Source: an uncultured Paraprevotella sp.
GTDB lineage: Bacteria > Bacteroidota > Bacteroidia > Bacteroidales > Bacteroidaceae
Reading direction: 5' to 3'
DNA: 64,000 bases
Assembly: GCA_944320765.1 (NCBI GenBank)
Contig: CALUIS010000012.1
Coordinates: 35,137-99,136, forward strand
Shown here: positions 1-8,852 of the stretch, one piece after another
How positions within the stretch are numbered: the first letter of the stretch is position 1
Layout of the letters: every line of letters begins with the position of its first letter
The notes under the pieces: model-generated
Told to the model about the DNA's origin: nothing
Databases searched by the model: none
What the model saw: only the letters and a program-made list of their open reading frames with translations
Translations under genes and position numbers: made by a program

Positions 1-449
1 TAGCCCGGTTCTATCAGCCTGTAGGTCAGGAAACTGTCGATGGGCTCCGGTGCCACGTGCAGGGCGAAGGGGCGGAGTAGCCTCCATCCTTTGTCGTCCT
101 TGACGTAGAGGTTGACGGTCAGGTCTTTTCCTTTGTGGCTTTGGAGCAGTTGCCTCCATTCGTCCTCGTCGAAGCGGATTTTCCCCTTGTCGCGCCCTTC
201 CACGGCCAGGAGGGTGCGGGTGTCCTTGACCTCGGCGATGCAGCCTTTCCCGGGATTCATCACCTGGAAATTCAGCGGGGCGATGTTGTAAGGGCAGGTG
301 ATGTCCGTGTAATCGGGGAATATCAGGGGCTGCTCCTCTGTCCGGGCGTAGGATTCCGGAAGGGCGGGACGCGAGTGGCAGGCACAGAGCCAAAGGATGG
401 CGATGAAGGCCGCGAGGGCCGGTATGCTTCGGGGGATGGGTCGGGTCAT
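1..449 (-). CDS. Lipoprotein, partner of DUF6057 protein (partial, runs off left edge)
   Basis: The first 149 residues are visible; the rest lies beyond base 1. Residues 1-23 form a short basic start, a hydrophobic stretch and a lipobox-like L-C-A-C, so this is probably a lipoprotein. The following part, with a P-Y-N-I-A-P-L-N-F segment near residue 55, resembles the N-terminus of Bacteroidota PD40/TolB-like lipoproteins, but the beta-propeller itself would be outside the window, so the family is inferred. The ATG at 449 overlaps the upstream stop codon by one base (TAATG), so the two genes are almost certainly co-transcribed and translationally coupled. Confidence 0.6.
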   Translation of the reverse strand, partial: MTRPIPRSIPALAAFIAILWLCACHSRPALPESYARTEEQPLIFPDYTDITCPYNIAPLNFQVMNPGKGCIAEVKDTRTLLAVEGRDKGKIRFDEDEWRQLLQSHKGKDLTVNLYVKDDKGWRLLRPFALHVAPEPIDSFLTYRLIEPG

Positions 450-2008
450 TAGTTTACTCCTCCTTTTTCTTTTTCAGGTGTGCGGGCATCGGGTTTCAAA
501 TTCCGGTTGCCGAAGAAATAGTAATAAGGATAAAAGCCCCGGTACTTGTGGAACAGCGTGTGGCCGGGGTCTCGGGCCTGCAGGGGATCCGCCGGCCCGA
601 TGTCCCGCGTGAAGGCCATGAGTCGTTCCGTATAGGGCATGAGCGGTCGGGCATCCATGCCGCCCAGCTGGTTGTTGGCGTAGGCCAGCCCCAGGGCATC
701 CCCCACGACAGGGGGGAATGAAGGTTGCCGCAGGTAATAGGACGCCTGCCCGAGGAACACGGGCATGTTCTTGGTATAAAGTGCCGCAGCCGTGGACATT
801 TCGCGCCGGACGGGATTCTCCGCTTGAAACTTGGCCAGCGGGAAACCAATGAACAGCGGGGAGATGAAAAAGCTTTCAAAGAGGTCGAAGTCCGGGCGCA
901 GGTTCTGGATGAAGGCCAGTTCCTTGTCGTCCCGTATCTTTTCCGGCTGTAGGGCCAGCGTCCGGTAACGCCGGATGAATTTGCGCTCGAAAGGTTGGTG
1001 TGAAAGGACTTGCAGGTAGCGCAGGGCCAGGTTGGCCTCTCCGTTCAGGATGGCGCATTTCACCATGCGCTTGAGGCGTGCGGTGCATACGCCGTCCAGC
1101 ACCGTCAGCTCCATGTCCTTGCGGTAGGCGGTTTGCCACAAGCCTGCCTGGAAGTCGGCTTCGGCCTCGTAGATGTCCAGCCCGTCCACCGGCTGGCCGT
1201 TGCGCTTGGTCAGTTTGAAGGGGTCGAAGTCATAGCGCACCTTGAACAGGTCGTCCAGCAGGTGTCCGGTGCGGAGCAGGGCGATGGCATGGTAGGCCGC
1301 GACCGGGCGGCAGCTGCCTTCCCATTCCTGTGCGGTGCGGGCCATGGCTTCCCATTCCTGCCTGTCCAGCAAGTGCTGCATGTGGGCGGTGGCACGGACT
1401 TCAGGGCGTTTCTGCTGGCCGTAATACATGATGCCTCCCAACAGCAGCAGCGGCACAAGCAGGTTGGCCGTTTTGCTCCAGACGGGTTGCGGCGTGTCTT
1501 CCCGGCGCGGCCTGCGGATCATCCACCGCACAATGGGGTAAAGGAGCAGCAGGGCCGCCACGGCGGCAAAGGGGATGCCCGCTATCCGCCCCGGCTCGGC
1601 ATAGACAAACGCATCCAGTCCTTGCCATGTCAGATAATAGAGGTAGGCCATGGCCGGGAGATATTGGGCGGCTTGCCACCTTCGTGGCAGGAACGCCACT
1701 TTTCCGAAGAGCCAGCTCCCGATGGCGAGAAGGAAGGCCAAGGCGGCGCTTCCCAGCCAAGGGTAGGCAAAGAGGTTGAGCCATGCCCGGCCCATGACCC
1801 ACAGGCCGCCCAAGGCGCGGTCGAGTACGGGCCGCATCAGGAGCGGGTCGGACGAGAAGAAGCTGTAGCCGCGAGCCATGGCAAACACTTCCCCGTACCA
1901 AAGCCAGGCGAAAGCCCAGAACGCCACGAAGCAGACCAGCTCGTGCGGAATGGCCAAAAGTTTTTGTAGGAAACGGTGTTCCCGTCCGGGAGTATGGGTG
2001 GTTTTCAT
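449..2008 (-). CDS. DUF6057 family membrane protein
   Basis: A 519-residue protein. Its N-terminal half has several hydrophobic segments rich in Trp, Phe and Leu (about residues 20-45, 70-115 and 120-200), and the C-terminal half is a soluble, helical, TPR-like region. It matches my recollection of the DUF6057 family, which has no known biochemical function. A longer frame opens at 2110, but its extra 34 residues are low quality and contain the only -7-like promoter box (2035-2042), so I place the start at the ATG at 2008, followed by basic residues and the first membrane segment. It shares one base with the downstream lipoprotein gene. Confidence 0.7.
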   Translation of the reverse strand: MKTTHTPGREHRFLQKLLAIPHELVCFVAFWAFAWLWYGEVFAMARGYSFFSSDPLLMRPVLDRALGGLWVMGRAWLNLFAYPWLGSAALAFLLAIGSWLFGKVAFLPRRWQAAQYLPAMAYLYYLTWQGLDAFVYAEPGRIAGIPFAAVAALLLLYPIVRWMIRRPRREDTPQPVWSKTANLLVPLLLLGGIMYYGQQKRPEVRATAHMQHLLDRQEWEAMARTAQEWEGSCRPVAAYHAIALLRTGHLLDDLFKVRYDFDPFKLTKRNGQPVDGLDIYEAEADFQAGLWQTAYRKDMELTVLDGVCTARLKRMVKCAILNGEANLALRYLQVLSHQPFERKFIRRYRTLALQPEKIRDDKELAFIQNLRPDFDLFESFFISPLFIGFPLAKFQAENPVRREMSTAAALYTKNMPVFLGQASYYLRQPSFPPVVGDALGLAYANNQLGGMDARPLMPYTERLMAFTRDIGPADPLQARDPGHTLFHKYRGFYPYYYFFGNRNLKPDARTPEKEKGGVN

Positions 2009-2034
2009 GCTTGTGTCAATATGGTTTGGTGGGA

Positions 2035-2042
2035 CAAAGATA
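2035..2042 (-). promoter_or_regulatory. Candidate -7 box (TATCTTTG)
   Basis: On the minus strand the bases read TATCTTTG, a match to the Bacteroidota -7 consensus TAnnTTTG, 27 bases before the ATG at 2008. No good -33 box was found at the usual distance. Confidence 0.45.
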
Positions 2043-2145
2043 GTGTTTTGGGACGGAAACCGTACGGGGGAAAACGGAAAAACTGTATCCGGAGAATCGA
2101 AATCGTCCATTTATGGTCCGGGAGCCCGCTTTTTATCCTTTTTTT

Positions 2146-2177
2146 CTTGGGAGCTTGCTATAAAATCAGTACATTTG
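2146..2177 (+). promoter_or_regulatory. Promoter of the etfBA-acyl-CoA dehydrogenase operon
   Basis: CTTG at 2146-2149, a 20-base spacer and TACATTTG at 2170-2177 match the Bacteroidota -33/-7 promoter. Transcription would start near 2184, giving a leader of nearly 60 bases before etfB. Confidence 0.65.
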
Positions 2178-2241
2178 CCGAATGTGGCTTGCCATGAAAA
2201 GGGATTATTTAATCTATATACGACAAAATAAATAAAGGACT

Positions 2242-3114
2242 ATGAGTTTAAGAATCATCGTACTTGCCAAACAAGTACCCGACACGCGGAACGTGGGGCC
2301 GGACGCCATGACACCGGAAGGCACCGTGAACCGTTCCGCACTGCCTGCCATCTTCAATCCCGAAGATTTGAACGCATTGGAACAGGCGTTGAGACTGAAA
2401 GACGCTAACCCGGGTTCCACCGTGACCGTCATCACCATGGGGCCGCCGCGTGCCGCCGAAGTAATCCGCGAAAGCTTGTATCGCGGGGCCGACGGCGGTT
2501 ACCTGCTCACCGACCGTGCCTTTGCCGGGGCCGACACGCTGGCCACCAGCTATGCCCTGGCCACGGCCATCCGCAAAATCGGGGTGCCCGACGTGATTCT
2601 CGGAGGTCGCCAGGCCATTGACGGCGACACGGCCCAAGTGGGGCCGCAGGTGGCGCAGAAGCTGGGGCTTCCGCAAGTGACCTACGTGGAGGAAATCTTG
2701 GCGTGTGCCGACGGGAAAATGACCGTGAAGCGTCACATCGACGGCGGCGTGGAGACGGTGGAAGCTCCCTTGCCCCTCGTGCTGACCGTGAACGGCAGTG
2801 CCGCGCCGTGCCGTCCGCGCAACGCCAAACTGGTGATGAAATACAAGCGGGCCATGGTGCCGATGGAGATGCCGGCGGAAGGACTGCCCTACGCCGAGGA
2901 ATACGAGAAAAAGCCCTACCTCACGCTGGGGCAACTCACGACGGCCGACGTGGACGCCGACCTCGCACAATGCGGACTGAGCGGCTCGCCCACCAAGGTG
3001 AAGGCCGTGCAGAATATCGTGTTCAAGGCCAAGGAGAGCAAGGTACTCACCGCTTCGGACGCCGACGTGGAGGAATTGATACAAGAATTATTGGCTAACC
3101 ATACAATCGGATAA
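2242..3114 (+). CDS. etfB: Electron transfer flavoprotein subunit beta
   Basis: A 290-residue EtfB. It starts with the family signature (I-I-V-L-A-K-Q-V-P-D near residues 5-14) and has the G-G-R-Q-A-I-D-G-D-T-A-Q-V-G-P-Q segment near residue 120 that contacts nucleotide and the alpha subunit. EtfB pairs with EtfA to form a soluble FAD-containing heterodimer that shuttles electrons to or from acyl-CoA dehydrogenases. It is the first gene of a three-gene operon (gap of 6 bases to etfA). I cannot tell from sequence alone whether the complex is a simple electron carrier or an electron-bifurcating one. Confidence 0.95.
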   Translation: MSLRIIVLAKQVPDTRNVGPDAMTPEGTVNRSALPAIFNPEDLNALEQALRLKDANPGSTVTVITMGPPRAAEVIRESLYRGADGGYLLTDRAFAGADTLATSYALATAIRKIGVPDVILGGRQAIDGDTAQVGPQVAQKLGLPQVTYVEEILACADGKMTVKRHIDGGVETVEAPLPLVLTVNGSAAPCRPRNAKLVMKYKRAMVPMEMPAEGLPYAEEYEKKPYLTLGQLTTADVDADLAQCGLSGSPTKVKAVQNIVFKAKESKVLTASDADVEELIQELLANHTIG

Positions 3115-3120
3115 AGACTC

Positions 3121-4143
3121 ATGAACAACGTATTTGTATATTGCGAGCTTGAAGGCACTACGGTGGCCGAGGTAAGCCAGGAATTGTTGACCAAGGGCCG
3201 CAAGCTGGCCAACGAGTTGGGCGTGCAGCTCGAGGCCGTGGCCGCCGGGGCCGGTATCACGGGGAACATCGAATCCCAAATCCTGCCCTACGGCGTGGAC
3301 CGCCTGCACATTTTCGACGCGCCGGGACTGTCGCCCTATACTTCTTTGCCCCACACGGCAGTGATGGTCAATTTGTTTAAGGAGGAGCAGCCGCAGATTT
3401 GCCTGATGGGGGCCGACGTGGTGGGCCGCGACCTGGGGCCGCGCGTTTCGTCCGCCCTCCATTCCGGACTGACGGCGGACTGCACCGCCCTCGAAATCGG
3501 TCCGCACGATGACAAGAAGGCAGGCAAGCACTACGACAACCTGCTGTACCAGATTCGTCCGGCGTTCGGCGGCAACATCGTGGCCACTATCGTGAACCCC
3601 GAGAACCGTCCGCAGATGGCAACGGTTCGTAGCGGCGTGATGAAGGCCGAAGTGCTCGACCCGAATTATAAAGGAGAGGTGGTCGTACACGACGTGGCCA
3701 AGTATGTACCCGAGACGGAATATGTGGTAAAGGTCATCGACCGCCATGTGGAAAAGGCCAAGAACAACCTGAAGGGCGCTTCCATCGTCATTGCCGGCGG
3801 TTACGGCATGGGCAGCCGCGAAGGCTTCGACATGCTCTACGAGCTGGCGCATGAACTCCACGCCGAAGTGGGCGGGAGCCGTGCGGCCGTGGATGCAGGC
3901 TTCTGCGACCACGACCTGCAAATCGGACAAACGGGCGTGACCGTGCGTCCCAAGGTGTACATCGCCTGCGGCATCTCCGGTGCCATCCAGCACATCGCCG
4001 GCATGAAGGAGAGCGGCATCATCATTTCGGTGAACAGCGACCCGAACGCGCCGATCAACGCCATCGCCGACTACGTCATCAACGGTACGGTGGAAGAAGT
4101 CGTGCCGAAGCTCATCAAGTATTACAAACAAAACAGCAAGTAA
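3121..4143 (+). CDS. etfA: Electron transfer flavoprotein subunit alpha
   Basis: A 340-residue EtfA. The C-terminal FAD domain has the hallmark G-S-R-A-A-V-D-A-G near residue 250, then Q-I-G-Q-T-G and the G-I-S-G-A-I-Q-H segment near residue 285, which bind FAD. The N-terminal domain packs against EtfB. The gene sits 6 bases after etfB and 6 bases before the acyl-CoA dehydrogenase, so all three products are expected in stoichiometric amounts. There is no extra ferredoxin domain, and length is normal for the family. Confidence 0.95.
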   Translation: MNNVFVYCELEGTTVAEVSQELLTKGRKLANELGVQLEAVAAGAGITGNIESQILPYGVDRLHIFDAPGLSPYTSLPHTAVMVNLFKEEQPQICLMGADVVGRDLGPRVSSALHSGLTADCTALEIGPHDDKKAGKHYDNLLYQIRPAFGGNIVATIVNPENRPQMATVRSGVMKAEVLDPNYKGEVVVHDVAKYVPETEYVVKVIDRHVEKAKNNLKGASIVIAGGYGMGSREGFDMLYELAHELHAEVGGSRAAVDAGFCDHDLQIGQTGVTVRPKVYIACGISGAIQHIAGMKESGIIISVNSDPNAPINAIADYVINGTVEEVVPKLIKYYKQNSK

Positions 4144-4149
4144 ACAACA

Positions 4150-5880
4150 ATGGCTAATTACTATTCAGACATACCGGAACTCAAGTATCACTTGGAGAAT
4201 CCGATGATGAAGCGCATCGTGGAATTGAAAGAGCGCGACTTCAGGGACAAGGACGAGTTCGACTATGCGCCGGTGGACTATGCCGACGCCATGGACTCTT
4301 ACGACAAGACTTTGGAAATCGTGGGCGACATCACGGCCAACGTGATTGCACCGAATGCCGAAGGCGTGGATGCCGAAGGCCCGCACCACCATGACGGTCG
4401 CGTGGACTATGCCAGCGGCACGGTGGAAAATCTGGACGCGATGGTGAAGGCCGGCATGAACGGCATGACGATGCCCCGCAAGTACAACGGGCTGAACTTC
4501 CCCATCACGCCGTACACGATGTGTGCCGAGGTGGTGGCTGCCGCCGATGCCGGCTTCGGCAACATCTGGTCGCTGCAGGATTGTATCGAGACGTTGTATG
4601 AGTTCGGTGACGAGGACCAGCACAGCCGTTTCATCCCGAGGGTTTGCGCTGGCGAGACCATGTCGATGGACCTGACCGAGCCGGATGCCGGTTCGGACTT
4701 GCAGAGCGTGATGCTGAAAGCCACGTTCGACGAGGCCAACAATTGCTGGCGGTTGAACGGCGTGAAGCGTTTCATCACCAATGGAGATGCGGACATTCAT
4801 CTCGTCCTGGCCCGTTCGGAAGAAGGGACGAAGGATGGTCGCGGCCTTTCGATGTTCATCTACGACAAGCGCGACGGCGGAGTGGACGTACGCCGCATCG
4901 AGAACAAGATGGGCATCCATGGTTCACCCACGTGCGAGTTGGTCTACAAGAACGCGAAAGCCGAGCTTTGCGGCAGCCGCAAGCTGGGATTGATCAAGTA
5001 CGTCATGGCGCTGATGAACGGTGCGCGTCTCGGTATCGCCGCCCAGTCGGTCGGCCTGAGCCAGGCTGCCTACAACGAGGCTTTGGCTTATGCCAAGGAT
5101 CGCAAGCAGTTCGGCAAGGAAATTATCAACTTCCCGGCCGTGTACGATATGCTGGCCACGATGAAGGCCAAGCTCGATGCCGGACGTGCGTTGCTTTACC
5201 AGACTTCGCGCTATGTGGACATCTACAAGGCTTTGGACGACATTGCCCGCGAGCGCAAGTTGACGCCGGAAGAACGTGCCGAACAGAAGAAGTACGCCAA
5301 ACTGGCCGACAGCTTCACGCCGCTGGCCAAGGGCATGAACTCCGAATACGCCAACCAGAATGCATACGACAGCATCCAGGTTCATGGCGGTTCGGGTTTC
5401 ATGTTGGAATATGCCTGCCAGCGCATCTACCGCGACGCGCGCATCACTTCTATTTACGAGGGTACCACCCAATTGCAGACGGTGGCCGCCATCCGTTACG
5501 TGACCAACGGGGCTTATATCGCAACCATCCGCGAGTTTGAGGCTGTGCCGACGGCTCCGGAATTCGAGGGCTACATGACCCGTATCAAGGAGATGGCCAA
5601 CAAGTTCGATGCCTGCACGAACGCCGTGAAGGAGATGAACAATCAGGAGTTGCACGACTTCGTGGCACGTCGCCTGATGGAAATGGCGGCCGACACCATC
5701 ATGTGCCACTTGTTGCTGCAGGATGCCACCCGCCGTCCCGACCTCTTCGCCAAGAGCCTGGACGTGTATGTGAACTATGCCGAGGCCGAAGTGGAGAAGC
5801 ACTTCAACTTCATCCGCAAGTTCACGCCCGACCAGTTGGTGAACTATCGCCAAGTGGAAGCGGAGGCAGCTGCTGAGTGA
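4150..5880 (+). CDS. Acyl-CoA dehydrogenase with C-terminal extension
   Basis: A 576-residue FAD-dependent acyl-CoA dehydrogenase that introduces a trans-2,3 double bond into an acyl-CoA and passes electrons to EtfAB. The middle part has the flavin-binding M-D-L-T-E-P-D-A-G-S-D segment near residue 173, and the catalytic-Glu motif I-Y-E-G-T-T-Q-L-Q lies near residue 437. About 130 residues follow the core, which makes it longer than classical short- or medium-chain enzymes (380-400) and typical of the large C-terminally extended subfamily. Substrate chain length cannot be read from sequence; being in an operon with etfBA suggests a dedicated pair. Confidence 0.9.
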   Translation: MANYYSDIPELKYHLENPMMKRIVELKERDFRDKDEFDYAPVDYADAMDSYDKTLEIVGDITANVIAPNAEGVDAEGPHHHDGRVDYASGTVENLDAMVKAGMNGMTMPRKYNGLNFPITPYTMCAEVVAAADAGFGNIWSLQDCIETLYEFGDEDQHSRFIPRVCAGETMSMDLTEPDAGSDLQSVMLKATFDEANNCWRLNGVKRFITNGDADIHLVLARSEEGTKDGRGLSMFIYDKRDGGVDVRRIENKMGIHGSPTCELVYKNAKAELCGSRKLGLIKYVMALMNGARLGIAAQSVGLSQAAYNEALAYAKDRKQFGKEIINFPAVYDMLATMKAKLDAGRALLYQTSRYVDIYKALDDIARERKLTPEERAEQKKYAKLADSFTPLAKGMNSEYANQNAYDSIQVHGGSGFMLEYACQRIYRDARITSIYEGTTQLQTVAAIRYVTNGAYIATIREFEAVPTAPEFEGYMTRIKEMANKFDACTNAVKEMNNQELHDFVARRLMEMAADTIMCHLLLQDATRRPDLFAKSLDVYVNYAEAEVEKHFNFIRKFTPDQLVNYRQVEAEAAAE

Positions 5881-5902
5881 TAATATAAATAGGTATAAGG
5901 AG

Positions 5903-5946
5903 GGAATGCGCGGGGCGTCAGTCCGGCGTGTTCCTTTCTTTTTCTT
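5903..5946 (+). terminator. Rho-independent terminator after the etf operon
   Basis: A 9-bp stem (5903-5911 with 5926-5934, two G-U pairs) is followed by a T-rich tract at 5935-5946. It lies 23 bases after the acyl-CoA dehydrogenase stop. Confidence 0.7.
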
Positions 5947-6023
5947 AAAAAGTCTTTGCGGCAGCGGATGTTTATGCGTTTTTTTATAAATTCGCGAACA
6001 CGAAGCAAAATACTTGGAATCTC

Positions 6024-8831
6024 ATGCCATTTTTGAACCGGATATTTCATAGGAAAGAGACAGTCCCAGAGACGGGAGAGGTTTCCATGAAGGAACGGCT
6101 TGGGGATTTTGAAAGAGACACCAAGTGTATTCTGGATAGCGACACTTTTCTGGCTCGTAGTGATTATAAAGGTCTTACGGAGATGTATGCGGATATCCAT
6201 TTCCTTCTTTCTGTTTTGGAGCAGACGAAGATGCTGGAACCGTACTGCAAGGCTAATAAAATCAGCGTGAAGAAAGCGAGGGCGTTTCTGGCTCTTTATC
6301 AAGATCTGGCATCGGGCGAACCGAAGTCCGTGAAGGAGCATAATGAACACTTTGTCAGCAAACATCTGAAGGAAGAGCGGTATTATCTGGACCACATTCT
6401 TCAAGACGTGGATGCGGGCATACGGCTTGACGAAGAACAGCGGCGTGTGGTGCTTTCGGATGAGGACTACACCTTGGTCGTGGCCGGGGCTGGAGCCGGA
6501 AAGACCACGACCGTGGCGGCAAAAGTGAAGTATCTTGTGGAACGCAAGGAAGTGAGGCCGGACCAGATATTGGTCATCTCGTTCACCAACAAGGCCGTGG
6601 GTGAGCTTCGTGACAAGATCAACAAGGCCATGGGGATAGACTGCCCTGTGACGACGTTCCATAAAACGGGCTATGCCATTCTCCGGAGACAGGACGCGAA
6701 CCGGAAGGCGGTGGTGGACGGAGGCTTCATGTTCCATGTGGTGAACCAATATCTGAAGAGCAATATACTGGACTCTCCGGGGCTGGTGGACAAGCTCATC
6801 CTCTTCTTTGGAAGCTATTTTGAGGCTCCCTACGAAGGAGATGACCTTAACGCTTTTTTCAATTATGTGTCCAAGGCCGACTTTTCTACCTTGAAAGGCA
6901 ATATGGAGGAATATGCGGAGCAGGTCATCGACCGTCGGACGGGCCGGTGTGTCAGCATTGCCCATGAGACACTGCGCTCGGCACAGGAAGTGCGGATTGC
7001 GAATTTCCTGTTCATGAACGGGATTGATTATTCGTATGAGAAGCCTTACCCTTATCATATCCTCCGTTCCCACAAACTTTACACGCCGGATTTTACCATT
7101 GAACAGGATGGGCGCGTGGCTTATATCGAGCATTTCGGCATTACGGAAGACGGATGGAACAGCCGTTATTCCGAAGAAGAGCTGATGCGGTACGAACAGG
7201 AAATCGAGGATAAGATAGCGTTGCACCGGAAACATGGCACAGAGCTGATTTTCACTTATTCGGATTACAATGACGGGCGTGATTTCCTGAAGCATCTGGA
7301 GGAGCAGCTTGTGGAGCATGGCTTTGAGCTGCGTCCAAGGTCTTCGCGTGAGATTTTCGACAAAATCATAAGCACGGAGGAAAACAAATACATCTCCAGA
7401 CTGGTCAAGTTGGTTTGCACCTTCATCCGGAATTTCAAGACACAAGGGCTGGCATTGGAAGATTTTTTCCGTATTCAGGCCCGGACTTCCAATGAACGCA
7501 CCAAGTTGTTCATGCTCATTTGCGAGCAATGCTTCCATGAATATGAGAAGCGGTTGAAGGAGAGGCAGGCGATAGACTTCGAGGACATGATCAACGATTC
7601 CGCACGGATTCTGCGGGAAGAGGAGGTGAAAGGCAAGAAGCTGGATTTCAAATATATTATTGTAGATGAGTATCAGGACATCTCGCGCCAACGGTTTAAC
7701 CTGACCCAGGAGTTGGGTAAGCTGTGTGATGCGAAAATCATTGCCGTGGGCGATGATTGGCAGTCTATCTATGCTTATGCCGGTTCCGACATCACGCTGT
7801 TCACCCGTTTCCGGGAATCTTTCGGTTATGGGGCAAGCCTGACAATCACGAGGACTTACCGTAATGCTCAGGAAGTGATTGACATTGCAGGTGGTTTCAT
7901 CCAAAAGAATGCGACACAGATTCGCAAGAGCCTCGTTTCGCCCAAGCATATTGACCGGCCTGTCGTGGTGGAGACCTATACAGAGGAGGTGGACCGGAAG
8001 AAATATGAAGGCCGGGGAGGGAAGTATTTTCTTGTGGGCGAGACGGTGGAGCGGGTCATCGGGCAGATACTGGACGAGAATCCCGGACGACAGCCTTCCA
8101 TCCTTCTGCTAGGACGCTATGGTTTTGACGCTTATAACCTGTGCCGCTCGTCTGATTTCATTTATGAGGAGGAAACGGGTAATGTGATATCCAAAAAGTT
8201 CCCGTCATCTCGTCTGGAGTTCATGACCGTCCACCGTGCCAAGGGACTGGGTTATGATTATGTCATCCTTGTCAACGCCCGTAACGAATTGTATGGCTTC
8301 CCTTCCCAAGTGCAGGACGACCCGGTGTTGAGATATGTCGTGAAAGAGGACCGTTCGATGGAGTATGCCGAGGAACGCCGCCTTTTTTATGTGGCCTTGA
8401 CGCGGACCAAGAACCGGGTGTATATCGTCACGCCCCGGCAGCGTCCTTCCGAGTTCGTTTTGGAAATCGTGCGTGACTTCCCGGGAGTGGCGGTGAATGG
8501 CGTATTGGATGACCAGATGCGGGATAAGGGAGAGGTCAAGCGTTGTCCGGTTTGCGGTTATCCCATGCAGTTGCGTTATAAGAAGTCTTATGGGCTGAAG
8601 CTGTGGATTTGCTCCAACGAACCTGAGATTTGTGACTTCATGACCAATGACTTGCGGGGCGGCGACTTGCCAATTATCAAATGTGACGCGTGCAAGGACG
8701 GGTATCTGATTGTCAAGGAGGGCCGGAATGAGCCTTTTCTGGGTTGTACGAACTATACGGCCGACAAGAAGGGGTGCAACCGGACCATTTCCAAAAACTA
8801 TTATAATAGGCGTATGAGAGAAGAGGGATAG
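6024..8831 (+). CDS. UvrD/HelD-type helicase with nuclease-like insert and zinc ribbons
   Basis: A 935-residue superfamily 1 DNA helicase. Walker A (G-A-G-A-G-K-T-T) is at about residue 155, an inserted region near 320-370 carries E...Y-T-P-D-F...Y-I-E-H-F-G, Walker B (D-E-Y-Q-D) at about 549, G-D-D-W-Q-S near 576, motif V (T-V-H-R-A-K-G-L-G) near 735 and motif VI soon after. The insert looks like the restriction-endonuclease-fold segment of helicase IV proteins. Two C-terminal four-Cys ribbons (about 840 and 887) resemble those of topoisomerase IA. It probably unwinds or repairs DNA; a defence role is possible but unproven. The 143 bases upstream are AT-rich with no clear promoter. Confidence 0.85.
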   Translation: MPFLNRIFHRKETVPETGEVSMKERLGDFERDTKCILDSDTFLARSDYKGLTEMYADIHFLLSVLEQTKMLEPYCKANKISVKKARAFLALYQDLASGEPKSVKEHNEHFVSKHLKEERYYLDHILQDVDAGIRLDEEQRRVVLSDEDYTLVVAGAGAGKTTTVAAKVKYLVERKEVRPDQILVISFTNKAVGELRDKINKAMGIDCPVTTFHKTGYAILRRQDANRKAVVDGGFMFHVVNQYLKSNILDSPGLVDKLILFFGSYFEAPYEGDDLNAFFNYVSKADFSTLKGNMEEYAEQVIDRRTGRCVSIAHETLRSAQEVRIANFLFMNGIDYSYEKPYPYHILRSHKLYTPDFTIEQDGRVAYIEHFGITEDGWNSRYSEEELMRYEQEIEDKIALHRKHGTELIFTYSDYNDGRDFLKHLEEQLVEHGFELRPRSSREIFDKIISTEENKYISRLVKLVCTFIRNFKTQGLALEDFFRIQARTSNERTKLFMLICEQCFHEYEKRLKERQAIDFEDMINDSARILREEEVKGKKLDFKYIIVDEYQDISRQRFNLTQELGKLCDAKIIAVGDDWQSIYAYAGSDITLFTRFRESFGYGASLTITRTYRNAQEVIDIAGGFIQKNATQIRKSLVSPKHIDRPVVVETYTEEVDRKKYEGRGGKYFLVGETVERVIGQILDENPGRQPSILLLGRYGFDAYNLCRSSDFIYEEETGNVISKKFPSSRLEFMTVHRAKGLGYDYVILVNARNELYGFPSQVQDDPVLRYVVKEDRSMEYAEERRLFYVALTRTKNRVYIVTPRQRPSEFVLEIVRDFPGVAVNGVLDDQMRDKGEVKRCPVCGYPMQLRYKKSYGLKLWICSNEPEICDFMTNDLRGGDLPIIKCDACKDGYLIVKEGRNEPFLGCTNYTADKKGCNRTISKNYYNRRMREEG

Positions 8832-8852
8832 GGCGGGCTTCATAGCCCGTCC
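8831..8852. terminator. Hairpin shared by two convergent genes
   Basis: A 9-bp stem (8831-8839 with 8844-8852, one G-U pair) with the loop TCAT spans the junction of the helicase stop and the Rpn stop. There is no following T tract, so it may be only a 3' end stabiliser. Confidence 0.4.

Noticed and set aside
2009..2110. N-terminal extension of the DUF6057 protein
   Set aside because: The 34 extra residues are low quality and contain the only promoter-like -7 box; the ATG at 2008 fits the membrane protein better.
5844..7949. A 701-codon minus-strand frame opposite the UvrD-type helicase
   Set aside because: No recognisable motifs, and it crosses the terminator and intergenic region; the helicase motifs are unambiguous.
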